Shown here: positions 36,937-46,519 of the stretch, piece after piece | How positions within the stretch are numbered: position 1 is the stretch's first letter | How the letters are laid out: each line of letters starts with the position of its first letter | Assembly: GCA_934183325.1 (NCBI GenBank) | Contig: CAKPSH010000003.1 | Location: 1 to 64,000, forward strand | Length of the DNA stretch: 64,000 bases | Reading direction: 5' to 3' | Origin: an uncultured Clostridia bacterium | GTDB taxonomy: Bacteria; Bacillota; Clostridia; TANB77; CAG-508 | The notes under the pieces: generated by a model | Told to the model about the DNA's origin: nothing | What the model saw: the letters and a program-made list of their open reading frames with translations, nothing else | Database searches by the model: none | Made by a program: the position numbers and the translations under genes

Positions 36937-37051
36937 ACGAGCGAAGCGAGTATATTTATTTAGAGCGACATTATACAGTTGCGAAAAAGCAACTGTATAC
37001 CTTAGATAAGAAAGATAAGCAAATCAAATATAATTATTAGAGCGACATTAT
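36915..37051 (+). repeat. Palindromic intergenic element with three AGAGCGACATTA copies
   Basis: AGAGCGACATTA occurs twice in direct orientation (36962, 37039) and once inverted (36915-36926). Arms 36916-36935 and 36953-36972 pair at 19 of 20 positions, with a GC-richer loop containing GAGCGAAGCGAG. A second perfect 11-bp hairpin (36972-36982 with 36989-36999, loop GAAAAA) follows. The element overlaps the ychF stop codon. No T run follows either hairpin. Confidence 0.7.
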
Positions 37052-37105
37052 TATATATATACACAAGCGAGCACAAAGATTATAAAAAAGAAAGGAAGAA
37101 AGATT

Positions 37106-38533
37106 ATGGAAGAAACACAAAAGTCAGAAGGAAAATTATTAGAGGAAAAATTATTTAATAAAAGAAAATGCGGATGGACAGAAAGTTCAGACGAAAAAAT
37201 AAAATTAATAATGAACTTTGCAGACGAATATATGTATTTTATGAACAATTCAAAAATAGAAAGAGAAGTTTCAATTTTTGCAAAAGATGTATTAGAAAAA
37301 AATGGCTTCAAAAACATTGAAACATTAGAACACATATCAATTGGTGACAAAGTTTATTATATAAACAGAGAAAAAAGTGTATATGCAGCAATTATAGGAA
37401 AAGAAGGACTAGAAGCAGGATTAAATATAGTTGGAGCACATATGGATTCACCAAGATTAGATTTAAAACCAAATCCAATATATGAGGATTCTGGATTTGT
37501 ATACTTAAATACACAATATTACGGTGGAATAAAAAAATATCAATGGACAACAATACCATTAGCAATACATGGTGTCATAGTTAAAGCAAATGGAGAAAAA
37601 ACAACCTTCAAATTAGGAGAAGATGAAAATGATCCAATTTTCACTATAACAGATTTATTACCACATTTAGCTAGAGAACAATTGAAAAAGCCATTAGCAA
37701 ATGGAGTAGAAGGAGAAAGCTTAGATCTATTAATCGGAAGTATACCTTATAAAGATGAAAGTGTATCTCAAAAAGTAAAATTAAATATATTAAAACTATT
37801 AAATGATAAATATGGAATAACAGAAAGAGATTTTTTAAGTGCAGAAATAGAATTAGTACCTGCATTTAAAGCAAGAAGTTTAGGATTTGACAGAAGCATG
37901 GTAGCAGCCTATGGACAAGATGATAAGGTATGCTGTTTTACAGGATTAAGAGGACTTGTAGACATGAAAGAAACTCCAGAAAAAACAGCAGTTTTAATTT
38001 TAGCAGATAAAGAAGAAATAGGAAGTATGGGAAATACAGGAATGTGTTCACAAACATTTGACAATTTCATAGCTGAACTTCTAACAAAATCAGGAATAAA
38101 TAGACCAAATCTATTAAATAGTGTATTCTGCAAATCAAGTATGTTATCAGCAGATGTAAGTACAGCGTATGATCCATTATATGGTTATGTATCAGATAGA
38201 AACAATGTTTCTTATGCAGGTTATGGAATTTCAATGAATAAATATACAGGTGGACGAGGAAAAGGTGGTTCATCAGATGCAGGTGCTGAATTTGTTGCAA
38301 AAATAAGAAATTTATTTGAAAACAATAATGTTGCATATCAAATAGATGAATTAGGAAAAGTAGATGCAGGTGGAGGCGGAACAATAGCCTACATTTTAGC
38401 AGATAAAGGAGTAGACGTAATAGATTGTGGAGTAGGAGTATTATCAATGCATGCACCATATGAAGTAACAAGTAAATTTGATATTTATACAGCTTATGAA
38501 GCATATAAAACATTTTTTGAAAAAATGCAATAA
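37106..38533 (+). CDS. M18 family aminopeptidase
   Basis: A 475-residue cytosolic metallopeptidase that removes N-terminal residues from peptides. M18 signatures are visible: VGAHMDSPRLDLKP with the first metal-binding His/Asp, VYLNTQYYGGIKKYQW, LADKEEIGSMGNTG with the catalytic Glu pair, SADVSTAYDP, GGRGKGGSSDAG, and LSMHAPYEVTSK with the last metal-binding His. Length and order fit the bacterial aspartyl-aminopeptidase-like branch (ApeA/ApeB type). GAAAGGAAG precedes the ATG. It lies alone between the palindromic element and a terminator. Confidence 0.93.
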   Translation: MEETQKSEGKLLEEKLFNKRKCGWTESSDEKIKLIMNFADEYMYFMNNSKIEREVSIFAKDVLEKNGFKNIETLEHISIGDKVYYINREKSVYAAIIGKEGLEAGLNIVGAHMDSPRLDLKPNPIYEDSGFVYLNTQYYGGIKKYQWTTIPLAIHGVIVKANGEKTTFKLGEDENDPIFTITDLLPHLAREQLKKPLANGVEGESLDLLIGSIPYKDESVSQKVKLNILKLLNDKYGITERDFLSAEIELVPAFKARSLGFDRSMVAAYGQDDKVCCFTGLRGLVDMKETPEKTAVLILADKEEIGSMGNTGMCSQTFDNFIAELLTKSGINRPNLLNSVFCKSSMLSADVSTAYDPLYGYVSDRNNVSYAGYGISMNKYTGGRGKGGSSDAGAEFVAKIRNLFENNNVAYQIDELGKVDAGGGGTIAYILADKGVDVIDCGVGVLSMHAPYEVTSKFDIYTAYEAYKTFFEKMQ

Positions 38534-38556
38534 AATATAGAACAAATATTAAAAAC

Positions 38557-38588
38557 AAAACCTTGTGTTATAAGCACGAGGTTTTAAA
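38557..38588 (+). terminator. Terminator of the M18 aminopeptidase gene
   Basis: AAAACCTTGTG at 38557-38567 pairs with CACGAGGTTTT at 38575-38585 (one T-G pair) around a 7-nt loop. The T run closes the stem. Confidence 0.75.
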
Positions 38589-38693
38589 ATTTATTGAGAA
38601 AATGTTTTTATAATAATTATCAAATACTATTTATTTTTTTTCTCTTTTTTAATATAATAATGTCAATGTAAAAAATAAACGGAGGTTTTAGAA

Positions 38694-39296
38694 ATGAATT
38701 TACCAAATAAACTTACAGTTTTTAGAATTATTTTAGTACCAATAATGGTTATAATACCATTTTTTAATATTGGAGGAGAATGGCTTGGAGTACCAACATA
38801 TTTGTGGATAATAAATGCGATATTTTGTTTAGCATCATTAACAGACAAATTAGATGGAACATTAGCAAGAAAATGGAATCAAGTCACAACATTAGGAAAA
38901 TTTTTAGATCCAATTGCAGATAAAATATTGGTACTAGCAGCAATGCTTATGTTAGTAGAAATGGGAAATTTACCAGCATGGATTCCAATAATTATTTTAA
39001 TGAGAGAATTTGCTGTATCAGGATATAGATTAATTGCAGTAGAAAAAGGTGGAAAGGTAATAGCAGCATCAATATGGGGAAAACTAAAAACAGTAACACA
39101 AATAATTGCAATAATATTTGCATTTATAAATATTAATAATACAAATAAGTTTTTTGCATTTACAACAGGAAATTTAACAGGAGCTAGTTTAGTAATAAAT
39201 ATTATTACATCAGTAATGATGATAATATGTGTAATTGCAACAATCTTTTCAGGAATTGACTATTTAAAGGGCGGAAAGGAGTTATTAAAAGACTAG
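38694..39296 (+). CDS. pgsA: CDP-diacylglycerol-glycerol-3-phosphate 3-phosphatidyltransferase
   Basis: The membrane enzyme makes phosphatidylglycerophosphate, the precursor of phosphatidylglycerol and cardiolipin. The 200-residue protein opens with NLPNKLTVFRIILVP and carries the CDP-alcohol phosphatidyltransferase motif D-x2-DG-x2-AR-x8-G-x3-D-x3-D (from LTDKLDGTLARKW to KFLDPIADK). About five membrane helices are visible. GGAGG precedes the ATG. The gene ends one base before ligA, so the two probably form an operon. Confidence 0.93.
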   Translation: MNLPNKLTVFRIILVPIMVIIPFFNIGGEWLGVPTYLWIINAIFCLASLTDKLDGTLARKWNQVTTLGKFLDPIADKILVLAAMLMLVEMGNLPAWIPIIILMREFAVSGYRLIAVEKGGKVIAASIWGKLKTVTQIIAIIFAFININNTNKFFAFTTGNLTGASLVINIITSVMMIICVIATIFSGIDYLKGGKELLKD

Positions 39297-39297
39297 A

Positions 39298-41292
39298 ATG
39301 AACAAAGAAGAAGCAAAACAAAGAATAGAAGAACTTAGGAAAAAAACTCAATATTATGCAACAAAATACTATGATGATGATGCACCAGAAATAAGCGATT
39401 TTGAATATGACATGTTAATGGTTGAATTAAGAAATTTGGAGGCAAAATATCCAGAATATATAGATAAAGACTCTTTAACTCAAAAAGTAGGAGGGACTGT
39501 TAAAGAAGGATTTAATAAAGTAGAACATGAAGTACCATTACAAAGTTTACAAGATGTTTTCTCAATAGATGAATTAAGAGCTTTTGATGAAAGAGTAAGA
39601 AAACAATTAGGTGTAGATACACTTGATTATACTGTAGAAGCTAAAATAGATGGATTATCATCAGCAATAGAATATGTTAATGGAGAATATGTAAAAGGAG
39701 CAACAAGAGGAAATGGAACAATAGGAGAAGATGTTACCGAAAACATAAGAACAATAAAAAATGTGCCTAAAAAATTAAAAGAACCAGTAAATTTAATTGT
39801 ACGTGGAGAAGTATTTATTTCAAAAGAAAACTTTGAAAAAATGAATGAAGAACAAGAAATTTTAGGAGAGAAGACTTTTGCAAATGCAAGAAATGCAGCA
39901 GCTGGTTCACTTAGACAATTAGATAGTAAAATGACAGCTAAAAGACCATTAGATATTTATATTTTCAATATACAAAGACTAACAGGTAATACATTCAATT
40001 CTCACTATGAGCAATTATTATATCTAGAAAAACTAGGATTTAATGTAAATCCACAAAAGAAACTTTGCCATGGAATTGAAGAAGCAATAAAAGAAGTAGA
40101 GGAAATAGGAAAGAGAAGACCTAATTTAACTTTTGGAACAGATGGAGCAGCTATTAAAGTGGACAATCTTGAATATAGAGAAAAATTAGGAACAACATTT
40201 AAAGTACCAAGATGGGCAATTGCCTATAAATATCCTCCTGAAAGAAAAGAAACATTAGTAAAAGATATAGTATGCCAAGTTGGAAGAACAGGAGCAATAA
40301 CACCAGTTGCTGTGTTTGAACCAGTATTACTTGCAGGTTCAACAATATCAAAAGCAACCTTGCATAATGAAGATTTTATAAAAGAAAAAGATATTAGAAT
40401 TGGAGATTATGTAGTTATTCAAAAAGCAGGAGATGTTATACCAGAAGTTGTAGATGTTTTAAAAGAAAAAAGAACAGGAAATGAAAAAGAGTTTGAAATG
40501 CCAAAAGTTTGTCCTGTATGTGGAGGAAAAGTTGTAAGAGAAGAAGGAGAGGCAGCTTGGCATTGTATAGGAATAGAATGTAGTGCAAGAAATTTACAAA
40601 ATCTAGTTCATTTTGCTTCAAGAACAGGAATGAACATAGATGGCTTAGGAATATCTGTAATAGAGCAGTTAGTTGATAAAGGATATTTAAAAAATATAGC
40701 TGATATATATTATCTAAAAAAAGAGGAGATAGCATCTTTAAAAAAGAATGGACAAAAATTTGCACAAAATTTGATTGATGCAATAAATGAAAGCAAAAAT
40801 AATGATTTAGAAAGATTAATTTGTGCATTAGGTATAAGACATATAGGAACAAAAGCTGCTAAAATTATAGCAAGAAGATATGGAAGTATGAAGGAATTAA
40901 TGAATGCTAGTATAGAAAGCTTAAATTTAGTTGATACAATCGGAGGAATATCTGCAGAAAGCATATATGAGTTTTTCCATCAAGAGCAAACAATTGACTT
41001 AATTAATAAACTTGAACAAGCAGGTGTAAATATGGAAAGCCATGAAGAAATTGAAGAACATGATGATAGATTTGCAGGAAAAACATTTGTATTAACAGGA
41101 ACTTTAGAGAAATATTCAAGAGATGAAGCAAGTGAAATTATAGAAAAATTTGGAGGAAAAACATCAAGTTCAGTGTCTAAAAAGACAGCATATGTTTTAG
41201 CAGGAGAAGAGGCAGGTTCAAAATTAACAAAAGCGCAAGATTTAGGTGTTACAATAATCTCAGAGCAGGAATTTGAAGAAATGATAAAATAA
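39298..41292 (+). CDS. ligA: NAD-dependent DNA ligase
   Basis: It seals nicks during replication and repair using NAD+. The 664-residue product has all domains in order: Ia domain (YYDDDAPEISDFEYD), adenylation domain with the catalytic KIDG Lys116, OB fold, a four-Cys zinc finger (CPVCGG ... CIGIECSARN), helix-hairpin-helix repeats, and a C-terminal BRCT domain (from FAGKTFVLTGTLE to EQEFEEMIK). The ATG lies one base after the pgsA stop; the nearest site, GGAG, is about 16 nt away, so translation is probably coupled. Confidence 0.97.
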   Translation: MNKEEAKQRIEELRKKTQYYATKYYDDDAPEISDFEYDMLMVELRNLEAKYPEYIDKDSLTQKVGGTVKEGFNKVEHEVPLQSLQDVFSIDELRAFDERVRKQLGVDTLDYTVEAKIDGLSSAIEYVNGEYVKGATRGNGTIGEDVTENIRTIKNVPKKLKEPVNLIVRGEVFISKENFEKMNEEQEILGEKTFANARNAAAGSLRQLDSKMTAKRPLDIYIFNIQRLTGNTFNSHYEQLLYLEKLGFNVNPQKKLCHGIEEAIKEVEEIGKRRPNLTFGTDGAAIKVDNLEYREKLGTTFKVPRWAIAYKYPPERKETLVKDIVCQVGRTGAITPVAVFEPVLLAGSTISKATLHNEDFIKEKDIRIGDYVVIQKAGDVIPEVVDVLKEKRTGNEKEFEMPKVCPVCGGKVVREEGEAAWHCIGIECSARNLQNLVHFASRTGMNIDGLGISVIEQLVDKGYLKNIADIYYLKKEEIASLKKNGQKFAQNLIDAINESKNNDLERLICALGIRHIGTKAAKIIARRYGSMKELMNASIESLNLVDTIGGISAESIYEFFHQEQTIDLINKLEQAGVNMESHEEIEEHDDRFAGKTFVLTGTLEKYSRDEASEIIEKFGGKTSSSVSKKTAYVLAGEEAGSKLTKAQDLGVTIISEQEFEEMIK

Positions 41293-41313
41293 ACAGGAAG
41301 GAGATAATTCAAA

Positions 41314-41550
41314 ATGAATGATAAAAGTTTTGATGAATTTGAAGCAATATTAGATAAGGGATATCAAGTTTATTTTAATTATTTAGATAATAGATTTTTG
41401 GTATTTAAAACAAATGAAAATTGTTATACAAAAAAACTAGTATATCAAGGCTCTAAAAATCCACCTGCAAGAATGGCAATGATAACTAAAAAATATTTAA
41501 GTGAGATATTTAATTTTATGGAAGAAGTCGAATATAAATACGAAAGTTAA
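41314..41550 (+). CDS. Small conserved-looking protein of unknown function
   Basis: A 78-residue, soluble protein (MNDKSFDEFEAILDKGYQVY to EVEYKYES), neither membrane-bound nor exported. GAAGGAG lies upstream of the ATG. It has a short beta-rich N-terminal half and a helical C-terminus, with no known motif. It follows ligA by 21 bp and is probably the last gene of the pgsA-ligA operon. No function can be assigned. Confidence 0.7.
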   Translation: MNDKSFDEFEAILDKGYQVYFNYLDNRFLVFKTNENCYTKKLVYQGSKNPPARMAMITKKYLSEIFNFMEEVEYKYES

Positions 41551-41608
41551 AATGCTACAATTGTATAAAATTTATATAAAAAAATATATTAAAAATTAGC
41601 TGAAACTA

Positions 41609-41637
41609 TTGACACTAAAGGATTTTACTAATATAAT
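41609..41637 (+). promoter_or_regulatory. sigH: Perfect-consensus sigma-A promoter for sigH
   Basis: TTGACA at 41609-41614, a 17-bp spacer and TATAAT at 41632-41637. This is the strongest promoter match in the window. Predicted start near 41644, 26 nt before the ATG. Confidence 0.9.
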
Positions 41638-41669
41638 TGACTTTAGAAAGAACAGCAGGAGGAAAACGA

Positions 41670-42332
41670 ATGGAGAGTCCAACAAAATTTTTTGCAACAG
41701 GGAATAAAATTAACAATATGAATGATGAAGAATTAGTTAGATTAATACAAACAGAAAATAATAAAGAAGCATTAGAATTTTTACTTGATAAATATAAAAA
41801 TTTAGTTAATATGAAAGTTAGTAAATACTTTATAATAGGGGCAGAAAAAGACGATATGATACAAGAAGGAATGATTGGACTTTATAAAGCAATAAGAAGC
41901 TTTGAGGTAGAAAAGCATTCGGCATTTAAATCATTTGCAAATATGTGTGTAGAACGACAAATGATAACAGCAATAAAAACTTCAAATAGACAAAAACATA
42001 TGCCATTAAATTCATATTTATCATTAAACTCTTCACCAAATGATGAAGATGACGAAGATGGAGCGGACCTATTAGATATATTTAATGCAAACCTAGTAGA
42101 AGATCCATTAGAAACAGTTACTAAAAAAGAGTATTATAGTTATGTAGAAAAAACTATAAATAATTCGTTAAGCGATTTCGAGAAAAAAGTATTAAATAGA
42201 TTTATAAATGGTGAAAGTTATGAGCAAATTGCAAGAAAACTAGAGACACCAGTAAAATCTGTAGATAATGCAATACAAAGAATAAGAAAAAAGGCAATAA
42301 AGAATATAATAGATATAGAGGATAATAAATAA
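41670..42332 (+). CDS. sigH: RNA polymerase sigma-H factor (Spo0H)
   Basis: A 220-residue sigma-70 family factor that directs early sporulation and transition-phase genes. The ATG at 41670 follows AGGAGG by 7 nt; an in-frame TTG at 41637 lies inside the -10 box and is rejected. Visible motifs are DDMIQEGMIGLYKAIRSFE (region 2), FANMCVERQMITAIKTSNRQKHMPLNSYLSL (regions 2.4-3, typical of SigH) and SDFEKKVLNRFINGESYEQI (region 4). An acidic insert (DEDDEDGADLLD) lies between. It is transcribed from a consensus sigma-A promoter and followed by tRNA-Thr. Confidence 0.95.
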   Translation: MESPTKFFATGNKINNMNDEELVRLIQTENNKEALEFLLDKYKNLVNMKVSKYFIIGAEKDDMIQEGMIGLYKAIRSFEVEKHSAFKSFANMCVERQMITAIKTSNRQKHMPLNSYLSLNSSPNDEDDEDGADLLDIFNANLVEDPLETVTKKEYYSYVEKTINNSLSDFEKKVLNRFINGESYEQIARKLETPVKSVDNAIQRIRKKAIKNIIDIEDNK

Positions 42333-42348
42333 TATCCTCTTAATATAT

Positions 42349-42424
42349 GCTTGCATAGCTCAGTCGGTAGAGTGCAGCCTTGGTAAGGCTGAGGTCACGG
42401 GTTCGATTCCCGTTGCAAGCTCCA
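42349..42424 (+). tRNA. tRNA-Thr (anticodon GGT)
   Basis: A 76-nt cloverleaf with encoded CCA. The acceptor arms GCTTGCA and TGCAAGC pair fully, the D arm is GCTC...GAGT, the anticodon stem CAGCC/GGCTG is perfect around TTGGTAA (anticodon GGT, reading ACC/ACU), and the T arm is ACGGG-TTCGATT-CCCGT. It starts 17 bp after sigH and may share its transcript. Confidence 0.95.
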
Positions 42425-42464
42425 GAAACATTTAAAAAATATGGTTTTGCCGATAATATATGAA

Positions 42465-42505
42465 AATTCACATCTACTTGTTGAAGTATAGATGTGAGTT
42501 TTTTT
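42465..42505 (+). terminator. Terminator after tRNA-Thr
   Basis: AATTCACATCTA at 42465-42476 pairs with TAGATGTGAGTT at 42489-42500, followed by a T run to 42505. Confidence 0.8.
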
Positions 42506-42587
42506 GTTAGTTGCTTATCAATATTGATAGTATTAAAAATATATTACACCCAAAATCACTATGTAATTTTGATGTAAAATAAAAAAT

Positions 42588-42636
42588 GGACTTAAAAATA
42601 TTTTAATTAAGTAAAATATTTTTAAAGTCCGTTTTT
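42588..42636 (+). terminator. Second AT-rich terminator-like hairpin before the ABC transporter
   Basis: Arms 42588-42605 and 42612-42630 (GGACTT ... AAGTCC at the ends) pair with one bulged base around a 6-nt loop, followed by GTTTTTATT. No gene ends between this and the first terminator, so it may be a remnant, a backup, or the end of an unseen short transcript. The rest of the 42425-42709 gap shows nothing else recognisable. Confidence 0.6.
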
Positions 42637-42709
42637 ATTATAAAAATATGATATAATTATAAAAATCATTACTTTATGAATAAGTAGAAGAAAGGAATGA
42701 GGTTAATAT

Positions 42710-43411
42710 ATGGCTTATATAGAATTTAAAAATATTGTCAAAGAATACCAAATGGGAGAAATAAAAATAAAAGCACTTGATAATACAAATTTTGAGATCG
42801 AAAAGGGAGAACTAGTAGTAATAGTAGGACCATCAGGAGCAGGAAAAACTACTACATTAAATATATTAGGAGGAATGGATAAAGCAACATCAGGAGAAGT
42901 CTTTGTAGATGGAAAAGAAATTACAAAATTAAAAAATAAACAATTAATAGAATATAGAAGAAATGATATTGGATTTGTTTTTCAATTTTATAATTTAGTA
43001 CAAAACTTAACTGCAAAAGAAAATGTAGAATTAGCTACACAAATATGCTCAGATGCATTAGATGTAAATGAAATTCTAGAAAAAGTAGGATTAGGAGATA
43101 GAAAAGATAATTTCCCAGCACAACTTTCAGGAGGAGAACAACAAAGAGTTGCAATAGCAAGAGCTATAGCAAAAAATCCCAAGTTATTATTATGTGACGA
43201 ACCAACAGGAGCCTTGGATTACAAAACAGGGAAAAGTATTTTGAAATTATTACAGGAAATGGCAAGAAAAGAAAAAATGACAGTTGCAATTATTACTCAC
43301 AATGGAGCAATTGCACCAATGGCAGACAAGGTAATACATTTTAAGAATGGAACAGCAGAGAGAATAGAAATAAATAAAAATCCTATATCAATAGATGAAA
43401 TAGAATGGTAA
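42710..43411 (+). CDS. ABC transporter ATP-binding protein (MacB/LolD type)
   Basis: A 233-residue ATPase: Walker A GPSGAGKT (40-47), Q-loop FQFYNL, signature LSGGEQQ (139-145), Walker B LLLCDEP (159-165) and the switch His in IITHNG. This pattern is typical of MacB/LolD/FtsE-type ATPases that drive mechanotransmitting FtsX-like permeases. AAAGGAATGAGG lies upstream. The permease gene follows after 14 bp. The substrate is not indicated; related pairs export or extract lipids, peptides or antibiotics. Confidence 0.93.
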   Translation: MAYIEFKNIVKEYQMGEIKIKALDNTNFEIEKGELVVIVGPSGAGKTTTLNILGGMDKATSGEVFVDGKEITKLKNKQLIEYRRNDIGFVFQFYNLVQNLTAKENVELATQICSDALDVNEILEKVGLGDRKDNFPAQLSGGEQQRVAIARAIAKNPKLLLCDEPTGALDYKTGKSILKLLQEMARKEKMTVAIITHNGAIAPMADKVIHFKNGTAERIEINKNPISIDEIEW

Positions 43412-43425
43412 AGGAATGAGATAAA

Positions 43426-46392
43426 ATGAAAAAATCATTAATAAAAAATAATTTCAAATCAATAAGTAAAACTAGAAGAAGGTTTTTATCAATACTTGTA
43501 ATGGCTTTCCTTGGAGTAGGCTTTTATGCGGGGTTAGTTGCAAGCAGTCCTGACATGCTAGATAGCTTAGACAAATATGTTGACAAAAATAATATGTATG
43601 ATATTGATATAATATCAACTTTAGGACTAACAGATGATGACATAGAAGAACTAGAAAAAATTAAAGGAGTAGAAAAAGCATATGGATTGCAATCAAAAGA
43701 TACATATGTAGAATTTAATGATAAAGAAAGTATTTGCAAGGTAATAGAATATAATGGAGAGATAAATACACCTGAAATTATAGAAGGACGATTACCTGAA
43801 AATACAAAAGAATGTCTATTGGATAAAGGCTATACATATTTAGGCGGTGAACAAAATTTAATAGGAAAAACTATAAAGATAAAAAATGATGACTTAGATG
43901 AAGAGGATAATCCGATTTTTACTGAAAAAGAATTAACAATAGTAGGAATAGCAGAATCACCGCTGTATATATCAAATGAAAGGGGAACAACATCATTAGG
44001 TAATGGAAATATATCGTTTTATATATATTGTAAAGATGAGGTTATAAATATAAATTACTATACAGAAATAGCTTTGAAAATCGAAGGTGCAAAAGAAAAG
44101 GTTACAAATAGTGAAGAATATTTAAAAATTATAAATCCTGTCGTTGAAAACATTGAAGAAATTAAAGAAGCAAGACAAGAAGCAAGATATAATGAATTAG
44201 TAAATAAAGCAAATGAAAAAATAGATGATGCTCAAAAAGAATATGATGATAAAAAATCAGAAGTAGATACAGAATTAAATGATGCACAAAAGAAAATAGA
44301 TAATGCAAAAGAAGAAATAAATAAATCCGAAGAAAAAATAAATAAATCTGAGAAAGAATTAAATCAAAAGGAACAAGAAGCAAAGAAAAAATTCGAAGAA
44401 GCAGAAAAACAACTACAGCAATCAGAGGATAAAATAAATGCAACTATTGCACAAATAGGAATGGAAACACCTGAACTAAAAACTGCAAAAGAGCAAATAC
44501 AAAAACAAAAAGAAGAATTAGAAAAAAACAAAACCAGTACTAATCATCAAATATCAAGTGGAAGAAAAGAAATTGAGAATGGGAAGACTAAAATAGAGAA
44601 AGCTAAAAAGGAATTAGCAGATAAAGAAAAAGAATATAATGAAAAAAGAGCAGAAGCAGAACAAAAGTTAAAAGATGCACAATATGAAATAGATAATGCA
44701 AGGAAAGATGTAGAAAAAATAGAAAAAGCAAAATGGTATATACAAGATAGAACAGACAATACCGGATATACAAATATATTTGATGCTATAAAAACAATGA
44801 AGAATATTTCAAAAATATTTCCAGTTATATTCTATTTAGTAGCGGTTTTAATAAGCTTAACTTCAATGACCAGAATGATAGAAGAAGAAAGAATTGAAAT
44901 AGGAACTTTAAAAGCTTTAGGATATACAAATTTACAAATAATTTCTAAATATATTTTATATGCATTTTTAGCATGTGTTTTAGGTGGAATTCTAGGAATG
45001 TCAGTATGTTTCTATTTATTACCAAAGATTGTATGGACATTGTATTCTATGATTTATACAATACCTGAATTTTATATGACATATTGGCTATCAATAGGAA
45101 TTAAAGGTGTATTAATAGCATTTATATGTATTGGAGGAGCAACACTTTTTGTAGCTATGAAAGAACTAAAAGAAATGCCTTCAGTTTTGATGAGACCCAA
45201 AGCACCTAAAAATGGAAAACGAATTTTTATGGAAAGAATAACTTTTATATGGAAGAAATTTAATTTCTCACAAAAGGTTACAATAAGAAATATTTTTAGA
45301 TACAAAAAAAGAGCAATAATAACAATAGTAGGGATTGCAGGATGCACAGGATTAATGTTAGCTGGTTTTGGAATAAGAGATTCAGTAGTAGATATACCAA
45401 ATTTACAATTTAAAGATACTTTTATGTATGATACTTCAATTGCTTTAGCAAATACAGATAAATTAAATGAAATAGAAGAATATTTAACACAAAATGAAAA
45501 TATTGATAATTATTATGAATTATATGCTAGCTCAGGTTCTGTAAGTAATGAGAAATTAAGCTATGATGTAACAATATTTGTTCCAGAATTAGAAGAAGAG
45601 TTTGAAAAAGTATGTAATTTAAATGATGCTAGAAGCGGAGAAAGATTAGAATTACAAAATGATGGAGTAATAATAACAGATAAATTAGCAGATACTTTTG
45701 GAATTAATATTGGAGATGATATTACAATAAAAAATAGTGACGATATAGAATATACATTTAAAGTAGATGGAATAACAAAAAATTATGTAGGACATTATAT
45801 ATATATGTCAAAAGAAAATTACGAAAAAAACATTGGAAAATATAAAACCAACATGATATATGTTAAGATGAGTACAGAAAGCGAAGATATTCAAACAGAT
45901 ATTTCGGAAAAAATACTTGAATTTGATGGAGTAGCATCTGTATCAGTAATTTCTAGTTTAATGAAATCTGTAAGTGATATGTTAAATACAATGAACTATG
46001 TTGTTATAGTTTTAATAGTTACATCTGCAATGCTAGATTTTGTAGTGCTATATAACTTAGCAAATATAAATATAGGAGAAAGACAAAGAGAAATAGCAAC
46101 CTTAAAAGTACTTGGATTTTATGATAAAGAAGTAGATAATTATATAAATAAAGAAAACATAATATTTACAATTGTAGGAATTATTTTAGGACTAGGCTTT
46201 GGAACAGTACTTACTAGTGGAATTATTTCTAGTATAGAGATAGATAAATTGAGATTTTATAAAAATATATTATTAACAAGTTATATATGGTCAGCAGTAA
46301 TAACTGCATTATTTTCAATAATAGTAAATAATATTATACATTTTATTCTAAAAAAGATAGATATGATAGAAAGTTTAAAGAGTGTAGAATAA
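43426..46392 (+). CDS. FtsX/MacB-type ABC permease with long extracellular coiled coil
   Basis: The 988-residue partner of the upstream ATPase. An N-terminal helix (about 18-38, FLSILVMAFLGVGFYAGLV) leads to an extracellular domain. Residues 245-440 form a long Lys/Glu-rich coiled coil (NELVNKANEKIDDAQKEYDD onward). A first FtsX domain (about 460-590, with EEERIEIGTLKALGYTNLQI), a loop domain, and a second FtsX domain at the end (ERQREIATLKVLGFYDKEVD, then three helices) complete it. This duplicated arrangement is common in Firmicutes permeases of this type. AAAGGAATGAG precedes the ATG. Substrate unknown. Confidence 0.9.
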   Translation: MKKSLIKNNFKSISKTRRRFLSILVMAFLGVGFYAGLVASSPDMLDSLDKYVDKNNMYDIDIISTLGLTDDDIEELEKIKGVEKAYGLQSKDTYVEFNDKESICKVIEYNGEINTPEIIEGRLPENTKECLLDKGYTYLGGEQNLIGKTIKIKNDDLDEEDNPIFTEKELTIVGIAESPLYISNERGTTSLGNGNISFYIYCKDEVININYYTEIALKIEGAKEKVTNSEEYLKIINPVVENIEEIKEARQEARYNELVNKANEKIDDAQKEYDDKKSEVDTELNDAQKKIDNAKEEINKSEEKINKSEKELNQKEQEAKKKFEEAEKQLQQSEDKINATIAQIGMETPELKTAKEQIQKQKEELEKNKTSTNHQISSGRKEIENGKTKIEKAKKELADKEKEYNEKRAEAEQKLKDAQYEIDNARKDVEKIEKAKWYIQDRTDNTGYTNIFDAIKTMKNISKIFPVIFYLVAVLISLTSMTRMIEEERIEIGTLKALGYTNLQIISKYILYAFLACVLGGILGMSVCFYLLPKIVWTLYSMIYTIPEFYMTYWLSIGIKGVLIAFICIGGATLFVAMKELKEMPSVLMRPKAPKNGKRIFMERITFIWKKFNFSQKVTIRNIFRYKKRAIITIVGIAGCTGLMLAGFGIRDSVVDIPNLQFKDTFMYDTSIALANTDKLNEIEEYLTQNENIDNYYELYASSGSVSNEKLSYDVTIFVPELEEEFEKVCNLNDARSGERLELQNDGVIITDKLADTFGINIGDDITIKNSDDIEYTFKVDGITKNYVGHYIYMSKENYEKNIGKYKTNMIYVKMSTESEDIQTDISEKILEFDGVASVSVISSLMKSVSDMLNTMNYVVIVLIVTSAMLDFVVLYNLANINIGERQREIATLKVLGFYDKEVDNYINKENIIFTIVGIILGLGFGTVLTSGIISSIEIDKLRFYKNILLTSYIWSAVITALFSIIVNNIIHFILKKIDMIESLKSVE

Positions 46393-46447
46393 AATATTAC
46401 AATAATATTACAATAACATTAAAAAATGGTTACAATCAAAAAAACTA

Positions 46448-46476
46448 TTGACAACTTTAATGAAAAGTAAGATACT
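46448..46476 (+). promoter_or_regulatory. sepF: Sigma-A promoter for sepF
   Basis: TTGACA at 46448-46453, a 17-bp spacer and GATACT at 46471-46476. The sepF ATG is 44 bp further, after a GGAGG site. Confidence 0.7.
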
Positions 46477-46519
46477 ATATGTATAAAAATCACGAATGAT
46501 GCGTGTAGGAGGTTAAAAA

